From Alentia gelatinosa (taxonomy: Eukaryota > Annelida > Polychaeta > Phyllodocida > Polynoidae): 64,000 bases of DNA. The number at the start of each line of letters is the position of its first letter. The first letter of the stretch is position 1. Shown here piece by piece: positions 58,801 through 61,800 of this stretch. The position numbers and the translations under genes were made by a program. The DNA lies in the NCBI GenBank assembly GCA_950022655.1, contig OX465589.1:25535626-25599625 (forward strand), given 5' to 3'. The notes beneath the pieces are model-generated. The model was given only the letters and a program-made list of their open reading frames with translations, did no database searches and was not told the origin of the DNA.

Positions 58801-61800
58801 TCATCGAGTTCTGTGACTTGTACAAGCATGGTTGGACGTTATATATTTACTATATACCCAAAATGTATAAAAAAAATCATTAATTTAATTTTTAACAACC
58901 GATATGTTAGTAAACGTGTTTGGCAAGGTGGTCCGTATTTTAGTGTACGGACCAGCGGTCCGTACAATATTTTTACGTCATATGCCAAAACGGTGCGTAT
59001 TTACAGTATATACGGCATGGGTATATAGTAATACACGGTACTTAATTCTAGATTTAGTTATTTCATATCTCTTATAGAGATGTACACATTTTTCATTGGT
59101 TGAGCAGCATGATCCTCCATTCTCACCGCTGTCTCTGTGTTCTCTCCCGGCAGCTGTGCCCGGCGCGCCCGCCTCCCTCAGACTGACCAGCATCCTCAGC
59201 GAGTCCGTCACGCTCGCCTGGGAACCGCCCGAGTATGACGGCGGCGATAACGTCACCGGTTACGTCATCGAGCGGCGCGACACACAGCGCGGCGGATGGA
59301 CGACGGCCGGAGGCGTCGACCGCGGCACCACCAGCTTCCGCGTGCGCAAACTCCTGGAAGGAAACGAGTACTACTTCCGGGTGGCGGCGGAGAACAGCGT
59401 CGGCACCGGAAGGCCGTACGAGACGCCGACTTCCGTTGAGATCAAGTCGGCGTTCACTGTTCCCGACAAGCCCCGCGGTCTGGAGATCGCCGAAGTCACG
59501 AAGAGCGGCATCGTCATCGAGTGGCAGCCACCACTTAGCGACGGTGGCGCCCCCATCCAGGTAAACTAGCCACATAGTTGTACTCTTGTAAAAATGTCAG
59601 CAAATTGAAAGGAAAAAAGTTGAGTTGCTACTTAGTTAGCATTGAGTAACGTGTCGTTGACATTGGCCAACGGAGTGCTGATAAATCTAGTTTTTAATCC
59701 TTATATAGCGTTGAAAATTGATTTTGACAAAGTATGCAAACAACACAAGATGTTATAATTCATCATCATGGCAGTCTTGTATAGTTAGTTGAGATAATAA
59801 CACTCATCAAACATGAAATCTGACCGAGGCAATTAACTCCTGCGTAAAGAGCTTAAAGGGTAAAAATCAATGCCGTATATTTATCCTCACACACACATTT
59901 CCTGACTATTGACGACGTGCCGTTCTCTGGTGCAGGGATACATCATTGAGCGTCGTCAGGGTTACAGCAGCAGGTTCATCCGCGCCAACAAGCAGCCCGT
60001 CTATGACGTGTATTACAAAGACACCAACGTCTACGACGGCTCCGAGTACGAGTACCGCGTCCTCGCCGAGAACGAGGCCGGCCAGGGCCCGCCCTCTAAA
60101 CCCGCAGGCCCGGTCATCGCCAAGGACCCCTACGGTCAGTCCACCTAACCACCTCTCAACCTCTTAACCTCGTCAATCTTAGGATGCAGTGGATCAAAGC
60201 ATTTTCTTTTCTTTTTTATCATTGTACGAAAACTAAGGTGTACATTTGTGACCTCTGCAAGGCAGATATGTTTATTTGCAACGTTATTAATCAGCCCTCT
60301 CACCCCCACCCCCAACCAAAATTACTATTTGATTATATACCTGCTGCCTTCTGTGTTATTGGACACATTTTTAAAGTTTTTTTTGTAAGAAATATTACAT
60401 CTAGTTGGTTTGTTTTTTTCCACTTGCGCCATCCTCCTCTCACGACCTACATCATCTTGGCTCAATATCATGAAATATGCCATCGTCAAACTCCCGTATT
60501 CGTATACTACTCGTATAGAATTTTTATAATTAGTTTTTAGTTTTGCAAAGAAAAGAGCTAGAGCATTTTCTATACGTACGCATCAGCTATATTTTCTATT
60601 GAGCTGAGAAGTTAAACCCAAACCCAGACCCAAATCGTCTCTATGAAGTGACATGGCGTGACCTTGTCTGACCTTGTTTGCGTACACAGAGAAGCCCCTC
60701 GCTCCCGGCCGTCCAGAGGTCAACCTGTCAGGACGTGAGACGGCCAACCTGACGTGGGCCGCACCACGTGACGACGGCGGCTCGCCCGTCACCAACTACG
60801 TCATCGAGATGAAGTCGTCACAGACGTACTCGTGGTCCGTCGCCAACATCGCCATGCGCGTCTCCGAGCCCGCCTTCACCGTCACCGACCTCCAGCCCGG
60901 AACCAGCTACGAGTTCCGTGTGTCTGCCGAGAACAAGATCGGGCGTAGTGAGGCCAGCCCGCCGTCACGCCCCGTCATCATCCGTGACGTCACGCCCAGT
61001 GAGTGCAGGGACGCTCTTGTGCTTCTTTATAAATACTTTGTTTTATAAGTGAATGGGAAGTCCCTCGAAAAAAAATCGGGCTGCCGATTGTGTAAATCGG
61101 GCCCCGATTATATCGAAAAATGAATAAGAAAAAATTATTTTATGATAGTGTAAGCCCATCTTTTTTCATTGATTTCAATTGAGTTGAACTCTATTACCGT
61201 ACCCTTTGAAAACTATTATGTTTTTCTACAAAACTATCACAGTTCCTGGGATATGATTCTTTGAAACATGAAATATCATGGGGGAAGTTGTTAACACAGA
61301 AGCACTTTAAAAAATGAACAATAATTCTCCCCGCCAGGTGGCAAGGCGCCGCGTGTGATGGAGACGCTGCAGAACGTATATGCCCGAAAATCAGACGACG
61401 CCCGCCTGGAATGCTGCATTACGGGCGTTCCCGAACCCGAAATCACCTGGTGAGTTATCTATATGACAACCATCTTTGTTATCCAACATAACCCTGTGAA
61501 TTGACCTTCAAGGCACAAAATCTTTTTCTTTTTCTTTTTTTAAGACAAAAAAACGACAAAACTCATGAATGTTTTAAATAATTCTCCAGGTCCAAGGACT
61601 ATCAGACTCTGACTCCTGGCCGGAAGTACGAAATGAAGTACCGCGATGCGCGCGCATCCCTAGTGGTGCGTGACGTCATCGACAAGGACACCGGACGCTA
61701 CATGTGTGAGGCGTCTAACCAGTTCGGACAGGCCAGCACCACCGCCAATCTCAGGGTCAAAGGTCAGTACCGAGACATACTTCTCACATATGGTACCTAG

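Larger units (their letters stand above)
57974..59153 (+). other. Intron 50 (1,180 bp) with two foldback elements
   Basis: No exon signal. Holds a 143-bp near-palindrome (58542-58684) and the longer copy of the foldback transposon (58693-59029). CTTAACATTGGGAACTCGT at 58428-58446 is identical to 10466-10484 in intron 11. Confidence 0.8.
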
